9,705 bases of DNA. Origin: Clostridiales bacterium. GTDB taxonomy: Bacteria > Bacillota > Clostridia > Oscillospirales > CAG-272. The notes under the pieces are model-generated. The model did not search any database and was not told the origin of the DNA. It was given only the letters and a program-made list of their open reading frames with translations. A program made the translations under genes and the position numbers. The stretch's first letter is position 1. Each line of letters opens with the position of its first letter. Where the stretch lies: contig JAGZAC010000124.1 in NCBI GenBank assembly GCA_018370615.1, forward strand, positions 1 through 9,705, read 5' to 3'. Positions 1 to 6,242 of this stretch are shown piece by piece.

Positions 1-126
1 TAACATAGAAGGGACAATCCCTCAGTCGACTACGTCGACAGCTCCCTTTACACAAGGGAGCCTCTAACATTAAGCCTCCCCTGTGCAAGGGGAGGTGGCT
101 CGCCGTAGGCGAGACGAAGGGGTTGT
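1..126. repeat. Repeat cluster 1: one A/B hairpin cassette (14-126) and its left flank
   Basis: The A half (14-63) starts ACAATCCCTC, has a variable hairpin GTCGAC/GTCGAC with a TAC loop (25-39), then the core hairpin GCTCCCTT/AAGGGAGC (41-48 with 54-61). The B half (74-126) has the core hairpin CCTCCCCT/AGGGGAGG (75-82 with 88-95), a variable hairpin CTCGCC/GGCGAG with a GTA loop (99-113), and ends GGGGTTGT. A and B are diverged reverse complements, so the cassette is one long inverted repeat. The left flank TAACATAGAAG recurs at 7072-7082 directly before another cassette, so the window opens inside a larger cluster. No coding function is seen. Confidence 0.85.
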
Positions 127-158
127 CACATCCTATCTCCGTATTTTCCCAAAAACAA

Positions 159-183
159 CATTCTTCCCAAAGAATGCTATGAT
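159..183 (+). promoter_or_regulatory. Possible promoter with an overlapping palindrome upstream of the lipoprotein gene
   Basis: A 7-bp inverted repeat, CATTCTT (159-165) and AAGAATG (170-176) with loop CCCA, runs into an extended -10-like sequence TGC-TATGAT (175-183). The ribosome site AGGAGGGG lies at 204-211. No good -35 hexamer sits 16-18 bp upstream, which would suit an extended -10 promoter or an activated one. The palindrome could be an operator, or a small mRNA/DNA hairpin with no role. The promoter assignment is an inference. Confidence 0.35.
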
Positions 184-216
184 TATTTATGCTATGCATA
201 TATAGGAGGGGAATCC

Positions 217-1005
217 ATGAAAAAACATAGCGCCATTTTTATCATGGCGGCGGTGCTTCTCTTTCTTTCGGGATGCAGCGCAACCACCATTACAGAACAC
301 GAAGGAAACTATTTGTACGGAGCAGGCGAAAGTATCAATGTGATAGATATCGACACCAGGGAGCATATCGGCACACTGAAAGTGACCGAGGCCGTACTGC
401 TGTCCGACACGCCCTTTACGGTTACCGAAAAAAGCGGTACGGACGAAAACGGTAACGATATATATGAAACGGTTACATACGCACAGCTGGTGCAGATATT
501 TTATCAATACGACGACAAAGGAAACGGAAAAGATATTTCTGCGGCAAACTTTACCGCCTATGACGCCTATGGGCAGAGGGGCGAAATCGATCCGGCGGGA
601 TATACCGGGGAGAACAGGAACGGCAGCGATTCTTTTCTGGTAGCACTGGAAAACAAAAGCGGTACAATTCGGCTGGATTTTCAGTATAATGTCCTGCAGA
701 CTACCGCTACAGCAAAAATTCAGCTGTCCCTTCCCCAGACGGCAGACGACAGCAGTGCACAGAGTGAGCCCCCGGAAACGGGTGAGGCCCTGACTGCGCC
801 AGAAACTGGCAGTGAGACCAGCGAGGCCCCAACAGAGCGGGAAACGAGTGAGGTAACTACAGAGCCGGAAACCAGTGAAGCCATGGAAAGTGCAGGTACG
901 GAAGCGGAGAACGGCTCTGCGCAAGTTGCCATTTTGTATGTAATTATCGGCGTCTTAGCGGCTGCAGTAGTCATACTTCTGATTTTGTTGATAAGCCGCT
1001 TCTGA
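217..1005 (+). CDS. Lipoprotein with an additional C-terminal transmembrane helix
   Basis: 262 aa. The start is set by AGGAGGGG at 204-211, five bases before the ATG. Residues 1-20 are a lipoprotein signal (MKK, hydrophobic core, lipobox LSGC with Cys20), so the mature N-terminus should be lipid-anchored outside the membrane. Residues ~36-173 are a beta-rich domain resembling the Ig-like DUF4352-type folds of Gram-positive lipoproteins (SINVIDIDTREHIGTLKV; LVQIFYQYDDKG; ISAANFTAYDAYGQRGE); that assignment is tentative. Residues ~175-233 are a low-complexity Glu/Thr/Ser/Pro linker with loosely repeated ETSE motifs. Residues ~236-260 are a strong hydrophobic helix ending SRF. Anchoring at both ends is unusual: the folded domain would be tethered as a loop over the membrane. 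It stands alone between a repeat cluster and its own terminator. Function unknown; a cell-surface binding or sensing role is only a guess. Confidence 0.85.
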   Translation: MKKHSAIFIMAAVLLFLSGCSATTITEHEGNYLYGAGESINVIDIDTREHIGTLKVTEAVLLSDTPFTVTEKSGTDENGNDIYETVTYAQLVQIFYQYDDKGNGKDISAANFTAYDAYGQRGEIDPAGYTGENRNGSDSFLVALENKSGTIRLDFQYNVLQTTATAKIQLSLPQTADDSSAQSEPPETGEALTAPETGSETSEAPTERETSEVTTEPETSEAMESAGTEAENGSAQVAILYVIIGVLAAAVVILLILLISRF

Positions 1006-1050
1006 AAAAATTATGCCAGCTTCCGCCCGGCGGAAGCTGGCATTTATTTT
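1005..1050 (+). terminator. Rho-independent terminator after the lipoprotein gene
   Basis: A 13-bp perfect stem ATGCCAGCTTCCG (1013-1025) and CGGAAGCTGGCAT (1031-1043) around a small loop is followed by TTATTTT. The A-rich run before the stem means it could also stop minus-strand transcription. It begins seven bases after the stop codon, so it ends the lipoprotein transcript and separates it from the next gene. Confidence 0.9.
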
Positions 1051-1120
1051 CGATTTTTGCGGAAGAATGTATCTTCCAATCCAAATCAAAAACCCTGTAC
1101 ATTTTATTTTTAAAAACGCC

Positions 1121-1148
1121 TTGACAAGTGCACCGGTTGTGGTAGAAT
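1121..1148 (+). promoter_or_regulatory. SigA-type promoter for the GH109-like gene
   Basis: A perfect -35 TTGACA (1121-1126) and a -10 TAGAAT (1143-1148) are separated by 16 bp. The expected start near 1155 gives a leader of about 30 nt before the ATG at 1185, with the ribosome site GGAGGA at 1171-1176. Confidence 0.75.
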
Positions 1149-1184
1149 GTGGGGGAAATCACTCTGTGCAGGAGGAATTAAGAT

Positions 1185-2405
1185 ATGAAACAAGCAGTGA
1201 AAGTAGGGGTCATCGGTCTCGGTGAGAGAGGATACAGCACCCTCACAGGTATCCTTTGTGATATGGAGGCTATTCGTATTATATACGTCTGCGACATCTA
1301 TGAGGACCGCGCTGTGCGGGGACAGCAGGGCGTTTTGGAGAAAAAAGGGTATGCACCCAGGCATACGACAGACTATCGGGTGCTGGTTGAGGACCCTGAC
1401 GTTGAGGTTGTAGTAATTGCCTCTGCATGGGAAAATCATATTCCTGCGGCGGTGGCGGCCATGCGTGCCGGAAAGTATGTGGGCTGTGAGGTGGGCGGTG
1501 CCTATTCCATCGACGACTGCTGGGAGCTTGTCCGCGCCTATGAGGAAACAGGCAGGCACTGTATGATGCTGGAAAACTGCTGCTTTGGCCGGGAAGAATT
1601 GATGGTGTTGCATATGGTCCGTGAGGGTCTGTTTGGGAAGGTTGTTGCCTGTGAGGGCGGATACCAGCACGACCTGCGCCGGGAGATTGCGTTTGGAAAA
1701 GAGAACCGGCACTACCGCCTGCGCAATTATTTGCATCGCAACTGCGAAAATTATCCCACTCATGAACTGGGACCCATTGCAAAAGTATTGAATATCGGCC
1801 GAGGCAACCGGATGTTGACCCTGTCCTCTATGGCTTCCGGTGCCTGGGGACTAAACGAATATGCCAGAGGGCAGGAAGAGGCAGACCCTGCCCTGGGAAT
1901 GGCGCATTTTTCCCAGGGGGATATTGTAAAAACCAATATTCTGTGTGCAGGGGGAGAATTGATTACCCTTACCCTAGACACCACGCTCCCCAGACATTAC
2001 AGCCGGGGCTTCACTGTCCGGGGGACAAAGGGGAGTTATACAGACTTGACCAAGGCGGTGTTTTTGGACAGTCTTGGAGAGAGCGGCAACGGACAGTATG
2101 AAAACTTGGACCAGTATCGGGAAAAGTGGGAGCATCCTATCTGGCAGCGGTACCTAAAGGAGGGGGTAAAGGGCGGCCACGACGGAATGGACTGGCTGGT
2201 ATACTCTGCCTTTTTCGACGGGATTCTGAACGGGCGGCAGCCTGTCATTGATACGTATGATATGGCGTCCTGGATGGCCATCACACCTCTGTCGGAGATC
2301 TCAATCGCCGGCGGCGGTCAGCCGGTGGAGATTCCAGACTTCACCCGGGGACAGTGGCTGTGCCGCGGGGACAAAAACGATGGGGAATATTCTTTGGATG
2401 CGTAA
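1185..2405 (+). CDS. Gfo/Idh/MocA-family protein, GH109-like (NAD-dependent glycosidase or sugar oxidoreductase)
   Basis: 406 aa, cytoplasmic (no signal peptide). The start is fixed by GGAGGA at 1171-1176. An N-terminal Rossmann domain has the dinucleotide motif VGVIGLGERG (residues 7-16), the strand VVVIASAWENH (75-85) and CEVGG (101-105). The C-terminal domain carries YPTHELGP (190-197), GHDGMD (331-336) and IPDFTRGQW (383-391), which match what I know of GH109 (alpha-N-acetylgalactosaminidase type) better than plain inositol dehydrogenases. GH109 enzymes cleave glycosides by transient NAD+-dependent oxidation at C3, with the cofactor kept bound. The substrate here is unknown; many homologues in gut Clostridia are annotated only as oxidoreductases. 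It appears monocistronic, with its own promoter upstream and repeat cluster 2 starting 11 bases after the stop. It may work with the TIM-barrel hydrolase at 7327 on host or plant glycans, but they are 5 kb apart. Confidence 0.88.
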   Translation: MKQAVKVGVIGLGERGYSTLTGILCDMEAIRIIYVCDIYEDRAVRGQQGVLEKKGYAPRHTTDYRVLVEDPDVEVVVIASAWENHIPAAVAAMRAGKYVGCEVGGAYSIDDCWELVRAYEETGRHCMMLENCCFGREELMVLHMVREGLFGKVVACEGGYQHDLRREIAFGKENRHYRLRNYLHRNCENYPTHELGPIAKVLNIGRGNRMLTLSSMASGAWGLNEYARGQEEADPALGMAHFSQGDIVKTNILCAGGELITLTLDTTLPRHYSRGFTVRGTKGSYTDLTKAVFLDSLGESGNGQYENLDQYREKWEHPIWQRYLKEGVKGGHDGMDWLVYSAFFDGILNGRQPVIDTYDMASWMAITPLSEISIAGGGQPVEIPDFTRGQWLCRGDKNDGEYSLDA

Positions 2406-2415
2406 TATTCAGTAG

Positions 2416-2607
2416 ACAATCCCCCTGTCGACTAACGTCGACAATCCCGCGGAGTTGCTTTGCAACTCCCCACAAGGGGGACTTCTAAATTTTGCCTCCC
2501 CACAAAAGGATTTTTTCTTTGCCTCCCCACAAGGGAGCCTACGCAAATTCAAGCCTCCCCTGTGCAAGGGGAGGTGGGCTTTGCGAAGCAAAGCTCGGAG
2601 GGGTTGT
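2416..2607. repeat. Repeat cluster 2, enlarged cassette 2a
   Basis: It begins ACAATCCCCCT and ends GGAGGGGTTGT like the other cassettes but is longer. It contains a variable hairpin GTCGAC/GTCGAC with a TAAC loop (2427-2442), a second hairpin GGAGTTGC/GCAACTCC with a TTT loop (2451-2469), a block with two degenerate CCTCCCCACAA cores (2495-2540), a normal B core (about 2553-2574), and a variable hairpin GCTTTGC/GCAAAGC with a GAA loop (2578-2594). It follows the stop of the GH109-like gene with no other terminator visible, so its hairpins may form that transcript's 3' end. Repeat-derived open frames across it are not genes. Confidence 0.85.
2441..2501. repeat. Perfect 61-bp direct repeat, left copy
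   Basis: These 61 bases, from ACAATCCCGCGG to GCCTCCCC, recur without a mismatch at 6948-7008 in the same orientation. The copy carries the 8-bp hairpin GGAGTTGC/GCAACTCC. Identity is higher than between other cassettes, which suggests recent duplication or gene conversion. The two copies bracket the ECF operon and the minus-strand operon. Confidence 0.9.
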
Positions 2608-2615
2608 AAAGGGAA

Positions 2616-2727
2616 ACAATCCCTCACCCGCTTCGCGGGAGCTCCCTTTACACAAGGGAGCCTTTTTGTCTTACGCCTCCCCTGTGCAAGGGGAGGTGGC
2701 ACGGCGTAGCCGTGACGGAGGGGTTGT
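2616..2727. repeat. Repeat cluster 2, standard cassette 2b
   Basis: A half: ACAATCCCTC, variable hairpin CCCGC/GCGGG with a TTC loop (2627-2639), core GCTCCCTT/AAGGGAGC (2641-2661) followed by five T. That makes this arm a plausible plus-strand terminator. B half: CCTCCCC/GGGGAGG core, variable hairpin CACGGC/GCCGTG with a GTA loop (2700-2714), end GGAGGGGTTGT. It has the same architecture as the cassette at 14-126 but entirely different variable stems. Confidence 0.85.
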
Positions 2728-2792
2728 AAAACACTGCACCTAACTTTTCAAAATAGTATGTTTTTCTTTAATAGACCAAATTTTTACTTTCC

Positions 2793-2822
2793 TGTAACAT
2801 CGTGACAGCTTTGGTGACTAAT
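2793..2822 (+). promoter_or_regulatory. Probable ECF-type autoregulated promoter of the sigma/anti-sigma operon
   Basis: TGTAAC (2793-2798) matches the -35 of Bacillus SigX-type ECF promoters (TGTAAC ... CGAC). A TGAC (2815-2818) lies 16 bp downstream and continues into TAATAG. The predicted start is about 2825, just ahead of the ribosome site AAAGGAGA (2829-2836) and the ATG at 2843. ECF operons commonly drive themselves from such a site. It is inferred from the motif; the -10 is one base off. Confidence 0.55.
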
Positions 2823-2842
2823 AGAGTGAAAGGAGATTTTGG

Positions 2843-3346
2843 ATGCAAGAAATAGAAGCCTTATACAGCGCCTATAAAGATGACGTTTTTCGGTATCTCT
2901 ATTCTTTGACCCGTGATACATCCCTTTCAGAAGATTTGATGCAGGATACTTTTGTAAAAGCAATCCTTTCCATCCACAGGTTTAGAGGGGACTGTACGGT
3001 CAAAACATGGCTGCTGTCCATTGCAAGAAAACTGTGGATGCAGAATTTACGATGGAAAAAGGCCCATAGGGAAGTGTCAGCCATGTTGATTGTTCCCACG
3101 CTGACAGATTCTGTGGAAACATTTCTGGATACGCAGATGGAACAAAAAATCATAGGCCGAGTACATGCGCTGCTTTTGGAGCGGGACGATATGACCCGAA
3201 AAGTAATGTACATGCGATTTGAAGGATGCAGCTATGGCGAAATTGGTCAGGGCTTAGGTATTTCGGAATCCTCTGCAAGGGTAATTTTCTTTCGTACAAA
3301 AGGGTGGCTGAAGGTCAAGTTAAAGGAGGAGAAGTTGCTTGAATAA
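2843..3346 (+). CDS. ECF RNA polymerase sigma factor (sigma-70 family)
   Basis: 167 aa, the usual ECF length. The ATG at 2843 has AAAGGAGA seven bases upstream. Region 2 spans about residues 5-75 (YKDDVFRYLYSLTRD; SEDLMQDTFVKA at 29-40, the conserved core-binding/-10 recognition helices; FRGDCTVKTWLLSIARK at 47-63). Region 4 spans about 102-160, with the -35-recognising helix-turn-helix YGEIGQGLGISESSARVIFF (131-150). No region 1.1 or 3 is present, as expected for ECF factors. It directs RNA polymerase to stress or envelope-responsive promoters when released from its anti-sigma. The stop overlaps the next gene by 8 bp, so the pair is translationally coupled. It resembles Bacillus SigX/SigV-type factors; the regulon is unknown, although a matching promoter lies just upstream of the gene. 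Confidence 0.93.
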   Translation: MQEIEALYSAYKDDVFRYLYSLTRDTSLSEDLMQDTFVKAILSIHRFRGDCTVKTWLLSIARKLWMQNLRWKKAHREVSAMLIVPTLTDSVETFLDTQMEQKIIGRVHALLLERDDMTRKVMYMRFEGCSYGEIGQGLGISESSARVIFFRTKGWLKVKLKEEKLLE

Positions 3347-3857
3347 TCAATGTGATATTGTCCAGGACTTGATCCCGCTTGTGCAGGATGATGCGGCCAG
3401 TGCCGAAAGCCGGGAATTTGTAGAAACCCACATTGCTGAGTGTGAAGTTTGCCTGGCTGTTTTTGAAGCTGCCAGGAAAGAGGATTCTCCTGTGAGTACA
3501 GACGACCGCAAAAATCTTCGGCAGATCAAGAAAAAATTGTATATTGGATTTGCCTGTATATTTCTTGTATGCCTTGGGGTATGTTCGTTTCTCCCTTTTG
3601 ACAACAGCAGCGGCGCCTTTTTTTACAACCTCTATTTTATGCCCCTGTTGGGAGCTGCAGGCGCGGTGATTTTCCGCAGAAGGTGGTACATTACGCCTGT
3701 GCTCGTATATGTATTTTCCGGTGCTGCGTTTTGGATTCGGGAAGGGAATTTGTGGATTTCCCTACAAATGGGACTTCTTTGCGCCATTGCATCCTTGAGC
3801 GGCTGTCTGATTGCGGTTTTGCTGCGGTTTGCCATAAAAGGAAGGAGGTGGAAGTAA
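3339..3857 (+). CDS. Membrane anti-sigma factor with zinc-binding (zf-HC2/ZAS) domain
   Basis: 172 aa, starting with TTG at 3339 behind AAAGGAGGA (3322-3330); the first codons overlap the end of the sigma gene. Residues 1-45 form the ZAS-type sigma-binding domain: Cys5 and His31-x3-Cys35-x2-Cys38, the classical H-x3-C-x2-C zinc motif. A linker of about 20 residues leads to four predicted membrane helices (about 68-87, 94-112, 117-133, 138-165). The domain order is that of anti-sigma factors that hold an ECF sigma at the cytoplasmic face and release it on an envelope or redox signal. The four-helix membrane part is larger than in single-pass RsiW/RsiX-like proteins, so signal sensing may be within the membrane. 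One base separates its stop from the next start. Confidence 0.9.
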   Translation: MNNQCDIVQDLIPLVQDDAASAESREFVETHIAECEVCLAVFEAARKEDSPVSTDDRKNLRQIKKKLYIGFACIFLVCLGVCSFLPFDNSSGAFFYNLYFMPLLGAAGAVIFRRRWYITPVLVYVFSGAAFWIREGNLWISLQMGLLCAIASLSGCLIAVLLRFAIKGRRWK

Positions 3858-3858
3858 G

Positions 3859-4143
3859 ATGACGAATCTTCGAAAGGCAGGGCTTACTGCTTTGCGCATC
3901 GCTGCAGCTGTGGCGGCCCTTGCACTGATCGGATTGGTACTGGCCTTTGCCAATGCAGTAGCGGGGAACCCCATTTCCAAAGCGATCGCGAGAAATCGGG
4001 CAGAGGTATATTTAAAAGAGGTTTACCCGGGGAGCACGATAGATGCAGTTTCCTATAATTTAGTAGACGAATCCTATGGAGTAAAATATACGATAGACGG
4101 TGAACAGAGAACCAGGACAGCGGGCAGATGGCGGCAAAAGTAA
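3859..4143 (+). CDS. YfjL-like membrane protein, N-terminal part (frame interrupted)
   Basis: 94 aa with a strong ribosome site (GGAGGTG, 3843-3849). Residues ~10-36 are a membrane helix or uncleaved signal (ALRIAAAVAALALIGLVLAF). The motif that follows, GNPISKAIARNRAEVYLKE (36-54), then YPGSTIDAVSYNLVDESYGV, resembles YfjL-like proteins of Firmicutes, in which an N-terminal helix carries a small extracytoplasmic domain. The similarity appears to stop near residue 82. The tail, which is basic (RTRTAGRWRQK), looks out of frame, and the missing C-terminal half seems to continue in the -1 frame (4104-4349). It is the third gene of the ECF operon, so its product is probably made with, and may be sensed by, the anti-sigma factor. 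It may be a true short protein, a frameshift mutation, or an assembly error. Confidence 0.7.
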   Translation: MTNLRKAGLTALRIAAAVAALALIGLVLAFANAVAGNPISKAIARNRAEVYLKEVYPGSTIDAVSYNLVDESYGVKYTIDGEQRTRTAGRWRQK

Positions 4144-4349
4144 CCAGACAGGTTTTGGATGTTTTGGAAAGTATGTATCACATAGACGGAATTGACGTGG
4201 TATATCTAGATGCATTCGGTCGATACGATATTTGGCTGCAGTCTGGCACGTTTTCCTTGGAACAGCTTCAGCAAAATACAAAGAGAGCGGAGCCGGCGGG
4301 AGAATATGAGGAGTCTTTTGTTTCCGGATTAAATAAAACCGCATCCTGA
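4128..4349 (+). CDS. YfjL-like protein, C-terminal part in the -1 frame
   Basis: 73 aa from an ATG at 4128 that overlaps the previous frame by 16 bp. The upstream ribosome site is poor (AGGA about 12 bases away). The same frame is open back to 4104, immediately after an in-frame TGA (4101-4103), so joining the two halves would need one extra base between 4101 and 4143. The sequence (VLDVLESMYHIDGIDVVYLDAFGRYDIWLQ) reads like the C-terminal half of an alpha/beta domain rather than an independent protein. No signal peptide or membrane helix is visible. Most likely it is the second half of the gene starting at 3859; a coupled separate protein is possible. Confidence 0.5.
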   Translation: MAAKVTRQVLDVLESMYHIDGIDVVYLDAFGRYDIWLQSGTFSLEQLQQNTKRAEPAGEYEESFVSGLNKTAS

Positions 4350-4399
4350 AAAAGAGGGAAAAATGGAAAAGCAGGAGAAGTAACGCGATTATGTGAATA

Positions 4400-4436
4400 A
4401 ATAAACAGACGGCATGTTCATTGCCGTCTGTTTATT
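4400..4436. terminator. Bidirectional terminator between convergent operons
   Basis: A perfect 15-bp stem, AATAAACAGACGGCA (4400-4414) with TGCCGTCTGTTTATT (4422-4436), encloses a 7-base loop. A/T-rich arms at both ends provide the U tract on either strand. It sits 51 bp after the last frame of the ECF operon and 4 bp from the stop codon of the minus-strand operon, so it serves both. Confidence 0.92.
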
Positions 4437-4439
4437 ACG

Positions 4440-5075
4440 TTATTTGTAAGAACCCATAGGACGACTGGAGAGTATGAGAGTCATATAATTTGATGCTTGT
4501 GATTTTGGAGTGATATTAAAGTAACTATGATGTTTCCAAATTTCTTCATCTCCCCAGCTAATATTCCACAAATTATTTTCAATGCTTCCATATACCCGGA
4601 TGTCGTTCCACTCATATGCATACTCAACTAAGCCATCACAGCGCATACTTGTTATTTCGTATGTACGAACCCACTTTCCGTAGCGATCAGAAGAATAATT
4701 AAGTTGATATCTTACATCGTAGGGTATATTTTCAGATGCCAATGCTCTTCCAGTAGTTAGAGCATATTCTCTTTGTACGTTTGATAATCCAGCTTTGGGT
4801 TTATACACACCCTTGAAACCATTTGATCCCACAAAATCCAACCAAGTACCATATTTAGTATTATGTCCATCAGTATGAATTATTGTATTATTTTCGTAAG
4901 TAGAGGAAGGTTGATTCATCAAACCGGCATGCCATTCAATTCCAAAAGCTACACCGTCTCTATAAATAGCATAGCCTTCATATCCGGATGTAACTGCAAC
5001 CGCATCGATTGAAAGAATTGAAATTGAAAATATGCTGACGGTGATGATCAATATATAAATCAACTTTTTCATCAT
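4440..5075 (-). CDS. Secreted cysteine hydrolase, circularly permuted NlpC/P60 (YiiX/YebB-like)
   Basis: 211 aa with a signal peptide (residues 1 to about 27: MMKK, hydrophobic core, small residues AVA). In the mature part, WHAG (48-51, His49) comes first, then NNTIIHTDGH (62-71), GVYKPKAGLS (89-98), IPYD (117-120), and finally the nucleophile-like MRCDGLVEYAYE (144-155, Cys146). In classical NlpC/P60 enzymes the Cys motif (DCSGLV) precedes the His. Here His precedes Cys, the order of the permuted YiiX/YebB-type group. Such enzymes are thiol hydrolases acting on peptidoglycan-like amide bonds or other acyl substrates; this substrate is unknown. Translation is coupled to the upstream gene: its stop is one base from this start and the site GAGGTG (5083-5088) lies inside that gene. 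A second Met follows directly and could be the real start. Family assignment is from motifs only. Confidence 0.72.
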   Translation of the reverse strand: MMKKLIYILIITVSIFSISILSIDAVAVTSGYEGYAIYRDGVAFGIEWHAGLMNQPSSTYENNTIIHTDGHNTKYGTWLDFVGSNGFKGVYKPKAGLSNVQREYALTTGRALASENIPYDVRYQLNYSSDRYGKWVRTYEITSMRCDGLVEYAYEWNDIRVYGSIENNLWNISWGDEEIWKHHSYFNITPKSQASNYMTLILSSRPMGSYK

Positions 5076-5076
5076 T

Positions 5077-6222
5077 TTAATTCACCTCGTTATAAAATTG
5101 AGCCCATCTTGGATTTGCATTGGTTCCTGTCAACGCAATGCGAGATGCAGCTGCACTTGCTTTCTTGACGGTTTTTTCAGAGACAGCATTTGCGCTTCTG
5201 GTCATTGTCGTAGTTTGACAAGCGGATAAAGGTTCACTCAGCTCCTTTAAAGGGTTGATTTCCATGGCCTTACATACTATGTCGATTGCTTCTTCCGACC
5301 CAGATTCTGCCATTGCTGTTAAGGTAAGATAATTTTGGTCTATGGCGTATACCTTAAAGGAATTATCAATGTTGGGATTTTCCACAATTGTGGTGATCGC
5401 CTGGGCGTCTGTCATATCAGATAATGCTAGAATAGCACAGTCCTGTAATTTGTCACCTGCCTCAGAAGTATTGATGATATCACTGCAAAGATCAATAAAC
5501 GCAGCCTTTTCTAATTCGAGTCGTTTTGTAAAAGCTTTTTGAATGCGGGCTTCTCTGTATACCTCTGACATGACCTTTAATGCGGCATTTACCTTTTCTG
5601 GCGTCTGCGTTTCATAGGTTTCCAGTATATTTTTGGAAATATCTATTGCGCTTTCGCTGTCAAATTTGTTTAGCTTTTTAATTGCCTGAAAGGCCAGCAT
5701 ATCATCTTCCTCGCAGGCAATTGATTGAAGCATTTGCTTGCCTGCTGTATCTGTAAAGTCCAAAAGGATGATAATATTTTCTTTGAGAATGGTCTCGACA
5801 GAACTGTCCAAAAGCAGATTTCGGATGGTTTCATTCCCTTGTGCAGTCCGGCCTGTAAAACCTGATGCGTTGTCGTTACCGTATATTTGTACAAGGGTCA
5901 CTCTGAAAGATAGATCATTTGCTGAATCTGTGATCATGGAAATCAACTCATCTTCAGAATATTCGTTGATTCGTTCGCTGAGCCCTGCCGCAAATGGGAT
6001 TGCATTATTAATGTCTGATTGGGAACTCTCGGCAAAAGCGGTTTTCACTTCCTGTGTAAATTCTGCTTTTGGAAGTGTCTGCAGACTTATTAGAACTTGC
6101 TCAGGGGATGTATTTTCGTACTTTCCCAGAATACTTGTCTGCTGTGCGACAAATGTAGTACCTGATGTCATAAAGGACATCAGCAAAATCAATAGTGCAA
6201 GAACAACAGCTTTTTTTTTCAT
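5077..6222 (-). CDS. Secreted alpha-helical-repeat (HEAT-like) protein
   Basis: 381 aa; the start is set by AAAAGGAG 8-10 bases before the ATG. Residues 1 to about 26 are a signal peptide (MKKK, then AVVLALLILLMSF). The rest, to about residue 325, is almost wholly alpha-helical with recurrent helix pairs of roughly 35-40 residues (for example ETILKENIIILLDF, MLAFQAIKKLNKF, VNAALKVMSEVYRE, KLQDCAILALSDM, SFKVYAIDQNYLTLTAMAE). That fits a HEAT/Armadillo-like solenoid, typically a protein-binding scaffold. The C-terminus is Ser/Ala/Thr-rich and ends NPRWAQFYNEVN. No catalytic motif is seen. It lies one base upstream of the secreted cysteine hydrolase gene, so the two are probably partners: scaffold, chaperone or inhibitor of the hydrolase. 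Codons 2-4 are a run of nine A. Codon choice is more AT-rich than in the flanking glycan genes. Confidence 0.75.
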   Translation of the reverse strand: MKKKAVVLALLILLMSFMTSGTTFVAQQTSILGKYENTSPEQVLISLQTLPKAEFTQEVKTAFAESSQSDINNAIPFAAGLSERINEYSEDELISMITDSANDLSFRVTLVQIYGNDNASGFTGRTAQGNETIRNLLLDSSVETILKENIIILLDFTDTAGKQMLQSIACEEDDMLAFQAIKKLNKFDSESAIDISKNILETYETQTPEKVNAALKVMSEVYREARIQKAFTKRLELEKAAFIDLCSDIINTSEAGDKLQDCAILALSDMTDAQAITTIVENPNIDNSFKVYAIDQNYLTLTAMAESGSEEAIDIVCKAMEINPLKELSEPLSACQTTTMTRSANAVSEKTVKKASAAASRIALTGTNANPRWAQFYNEVN

Positions 6223-6242
6223 TTTTGTCTCCTTTTCAAGTT

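Noticed and set aside
187..924. 245-aa minus-strand open frame opposite the lipoprotein gene
   Set aside because: The sense strand has a ribosome site, lipobox and coherent domains. The antisense product is Cys/Phe/Arg-rich with no matching start signals.
1110..1763. 217-aa minus-strand frame over the GH109-like gene
   Set aside because: It overlaps a well-supported gene and its promoter, has no start signals of its own, and its composition is that of an antisense shadow.
2409..2743. Open frames of 83-97 aa across repeat cluster 2
   Set aside because: They are translations of the repeats themselves (for example LPLHKGA, CARGGG). The same peptides arise from cluster 3, so they reflect the repeat and not a protein.
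4128..4143. Programmed -1 frameshift site
   Set aside because: GCAAAAG before the stop lets the A-site lysine codon slip but not the P-site codon, and no strong downstream hairpin was found. It is kept as a finding only, not as a feature.
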